DNA from: Legionellaceae bacterium
GTDB taxonomy: Bacteria; Pseudomonadota; Gammaproteobacteria; Legionellales; Legionellaceae
Assembly: GCA_011087865.1 (NCBI GenBank)
Contig: JAALKW010000004.1
Span: 35,219-72,259 of the forward strand
Reading direction: 5' to 3'
DNA: 37,041 nucleotides
In this document: positions 35,126 through 37,041 of the stretch, piece after piece
How the letters are laid out: each line of letters begins with the position of its first letter
Position numbering within the stretch: the stretch's first letter is position 1
Program-made: the position numbers and the translations under genes
The notes under the pieces: generated by a model
Seen by the model: only the letters and a program-made list of their open reading frames with translations
Told to the model about the DNA's origin: nothing
Databases searched by the model: none

Positions 35126-36844
35126 ATGTTAGATTTTAAAATTTGTCATGATAAAAAAACAGGCGAGTATTTTATTGAAACCTCGATTACAGGTAAGCAA
35201 TTATTAACGACGCCTCAATTAAATAAAGATACGGCATTTACAAACAGTGAACGTGCAGAGCTTGGACTTTTAGGTAAATTACCCAATCGGGTTGAAAGTT
35301 TAGATGAACAAGTGAAGCGTGCCTATGCACAATACAGCAGCTACCCGACAGCGTTACAAAAAAATATTTATTTAAATAATTTAAATAATACCAATCAAGT
35401 GCTTTTTTATAAGCTAGTGAGTCGGCATTTGTTAGATATGATTCCTGTTATTTATACACCGATTGTCGGCACGGCTGTCAAAGAATATAGCCGAGAATAT
35501 CGGCAACCACGCGGATTATATATTGCTTATACAGATGAGCCAGAGATTGAGGCGATTTTAGATAATCGTTCAAATCCTGAAATTGATTTGATTGTTGTGA
35601 CTGATGGAGAAGGCGTACTGGGCATTGGTGATCAAGGGATTGGCGGCATGGATATTCCTGTGGCGAAGCTTATGGTGTATACCTTGTGTGGAGGCATCGA
35701 TCCAACGCGAACACTTCCCATTTTTTTAGATGTTGGAACCAACAATCAGACTTTATTAGATAGCCCTTTTTATTTAGGCTGCGCACAATCAAGAATACAT
35801 GGCGAAGCGTATGATACGTTTATTAATCGTTTTGTCACGGCAATCCATAAAAAATTTCCTAAAGCATTTTTGCACTGGGAAGATTTTGGGCGACGTAATG
35901 CAACACATATTTTAGATGCATTCAAAGATAAAATATGTACATTCAATGACGATATTCAAGGCACAGGAGCTGTAACACTTGCAGCACTGCTTGCTGCAGC
36001 ACATGTGAGTGGTACGCCGCTTAAAAAACAAAAAATAGTGGTCTATGGTGCGGGCTCAGCTGGCACAGGCATTAGTAATCAAATCGTCGATGCGATGGTG
36101 AAACAGGGTTTAACCCCTAAAGAAGCATATAAACAATTTTGGCTGATTGATAGGCAAGGTTTATTGATGAGTGATGACAAAAGTCTGACCGAAGCACAAA
36201 AGCCTTTTGCTCGACCTCAATCAGAACGCTCTAAATGGAAACTTCAAGACGAGACGTATCCATCATTGACAGATACAGTGCATCATATTAAACCAACAGT
36301 TCTCATCGGCTGCTCTGCGCAAACCGGTGCTTTCTCAGAAGATATTATTAAAACAATGGCGAAAGCCTCTAAACGACCTATTATTTTCCCATTATCAAAC
36401 CCTGATGAAAAATGTGAAGCAAAACCGGAAGATATTTTAAAATGGACCGAAGGCCATGCATTAATTGCAACCGGTACAGCCTTTCCTGCAGTCGAGTATC
36501 AAAATCATATGATTGAAATAGCGCAGTGCAATAACGCATTGGTTTTTCCAGGGATTGGGCTTGGCGTACTCGCTGTTGGCGCAAAACGTTTATCTAAAAA
36601 TATGATTTGGGCGGCATCTCAAGCCTTAGGAGAGCTTTCACCCAGCAAAAAAGATAGTTTTTTGCCCCTGTTGCCGTCACTTGACCAAGCACAAACTGTT
36701 GCGAAAGATATTGCACGTGCGGTTGCGAAAGCAGCCATTAAAGAAAAGCTTGCAACACATAAAGACGAAGAGGCTGTTGATAAACACATAGAGTCGCGTT
36801 TTTGGGAGCCTCGGTACTTGCCTTTTAATAAAAAAAATAATTAA
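35126..36844 (+). CDS. maeA: NAD(P)-dependent malic enzyme, large form
   Basis: Decarboxylates malate to pyruvate with reduction of NAD(P). The 572-aa product has the long-form layout: YTPIVGTAVKEYSREYRQPRGLYIA, VVTDGEGVLGIGDQGIGGMDIPVAKL, LDVGTNNQTLL, LHWEDFGRRNATHIL, FNDDIQGTGAVTLAALLAA and the nucleotide-binding VVYGAGSAGTGI. The C-terminal SNPDEKCEAKPEDILKWTEGHALIATGTAFP is typical. I chose ATG 35126 over GTG 35114 because GGTGG lies upstream of it at good spacing. Length and the QPRGLYI motif fit SfcA/MaeA; cofactor preference cannot be read. It is a single gene ending against the partial gene on the other strand. Confidence 0.93.
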   Translation: MLDFKICHDKKTGEYFIETSITGKQLLTTPQLNKDTAFTNSERAELGLLGKLPNRVESLDEQVKRAYAQYSSYPTALQKNIYLNNLNNTNQVLFYKLVSRHLLDMIPVIYTPIVGTAVKEYSREYRQPRGLYIAYTDEPEIEAILDNRSNPEIDLIVVTDGEGVLGIGDQGIGGMDIPVAKLMVYTLCGGIDPTRTLPIFLDVGTNNQTLLDSPFYLGCAQSRIHGEAYDTFINRFVTAIHKKFPKAFLHWEDFGRRNATHILDAFKDKICTFNDDIQGTGAVTLAALLAAAHVSGTPLKKQKIVVYGAGSAGTGISNQIVDAMVKQGLTPKEAYKQFWLIDRQGLLMSDDKSLTEAQKPFARPQSERSKWKLQDETYPSLTDTVHHIKPTVLIGCSAQTGAFSEDIIKTMAKASKRPIIFPLSNPDEKCEAKPEDILKWTEGHALIATGTAFPAVEYQNHMIEIAQCNNALVFPGIGLGVLAVGAKRLSKNMIWAASQALGELSPSKKDSFLPLLPSLDQAQTVAKDIARAVAKAAIKEKLATHKDEEAVDKHIESRFWEPRYLPFNKKNN

Positions 36845-37009
36845 CCCGCATCTGCCTTGATGGCTTCAAAATACTGATTAAAGCCCTGCTTTTCAATATT
36901 ATTTTTAACATCAGCTTCGTGATTAGTTTGAGTATTAGCATTTGGATTATCTGATTTTTTTAATGCTTTGATTTGTTCGTTTCATTCAGGCGTAAGACTA
37001 AACAACCGT
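36841..37009 (-). CDS. C-terminal fragment of an unknown protein, cut by the contig end
   Basis: On the minus strand an open frame enters from the contig end, reads LFSLTPE, meets TGA (36982-36984), then continues NEQIKALKKSDNPNANTQ... to TAA (36841-36843). TGA may be a miscall of TGG (Trp) near the noisy end, or a true nonsense change. The last 46 residues are polar and charged; I do not recognise them. It overlaps the malic enzyme stop by three bases. Confidence 0.45.
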
Positions 37010-37041
37010 GGGGGGGGGGGGGGGACGGGGGGGCGGGGGGG
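37010..37041. other. Low-quality contig edge (poly-G)
   Basis: Almost pure G with two odd bases. With the poly-C at the other end it indicates no-signal G calls from short reads extending outward at both ends. Confidence 0.8.

Overview
This 37 kb AT-rich stretch looks like one whole short-read contig from an uncultured or draft gammaproteobacterium. The surE, nlpD, rpoS order, the queA, ligA, rmuC and potABCD genes, and a thiamine operon behind a TPP riboswitch are gammaproteobacterial. A eukaryote-type F-box protein and several small orphan proteins suggest a host-associated, Legionellales-like lineage; that placement is inference. Both outer ends are poly-G when read outward, a typical two-colour Illumina artefact, so the terminal bases should not be trusted. 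No tRNA, rRNA, CRISPR array or transposase was seen.

Left part (1-9365): TPP riboswitch, then thiE-thiM-thiD-tenA with overlapping genes (a salvage set, with no thiC or thiG here), an orphan 208-aa protein, then on the minus strand queA followed by a shrunken TGT-like protein that keeps the zinc site but has lost the catalytic barrel. Next come a decayed gene for a secreted Cys/Lys-rich peptide, ligA, rmuC, and a small secreted protein with a duplicated Cys motif.

Middle (9416-20471): potABCD polyamine importer, an orphan membrane protein with a textbook promoter, then the minus-strand block lipoprotein-surE-(YqaA::NlpD fusion)-rpoS. Two plus-strand accessory genes (BPL_N/amidotransferase-like protein and a leucine-carboxyl-methyltransferase-family enzyme) share an unusual upstream element. 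A strong two-way terminator, an NTF2-like protein and a perfect 96-bp tandem duplication follow.

Right part (20172-34290, minus strand): a compact biosynthetic gene cluster of four genes in one direction: an initiating NRPS (formyltransferase, half condensation domain, adenylation, carrier), a 2953-aa NRPS-PKS hybrid (KS without AT, carrier, C, A, carrier, KS, AT, ACP, TE), an MFS exporter and a Dabb-fold protein. Read in order it predicts an N-formylated small hybrid peptide-polyketide with glycine and malonyl units, released by the TE and probably exported. This is the most likely undescribed system in the window. The right end holds the F-box protein, a malic enzyme and the cut-off end of one more gene.
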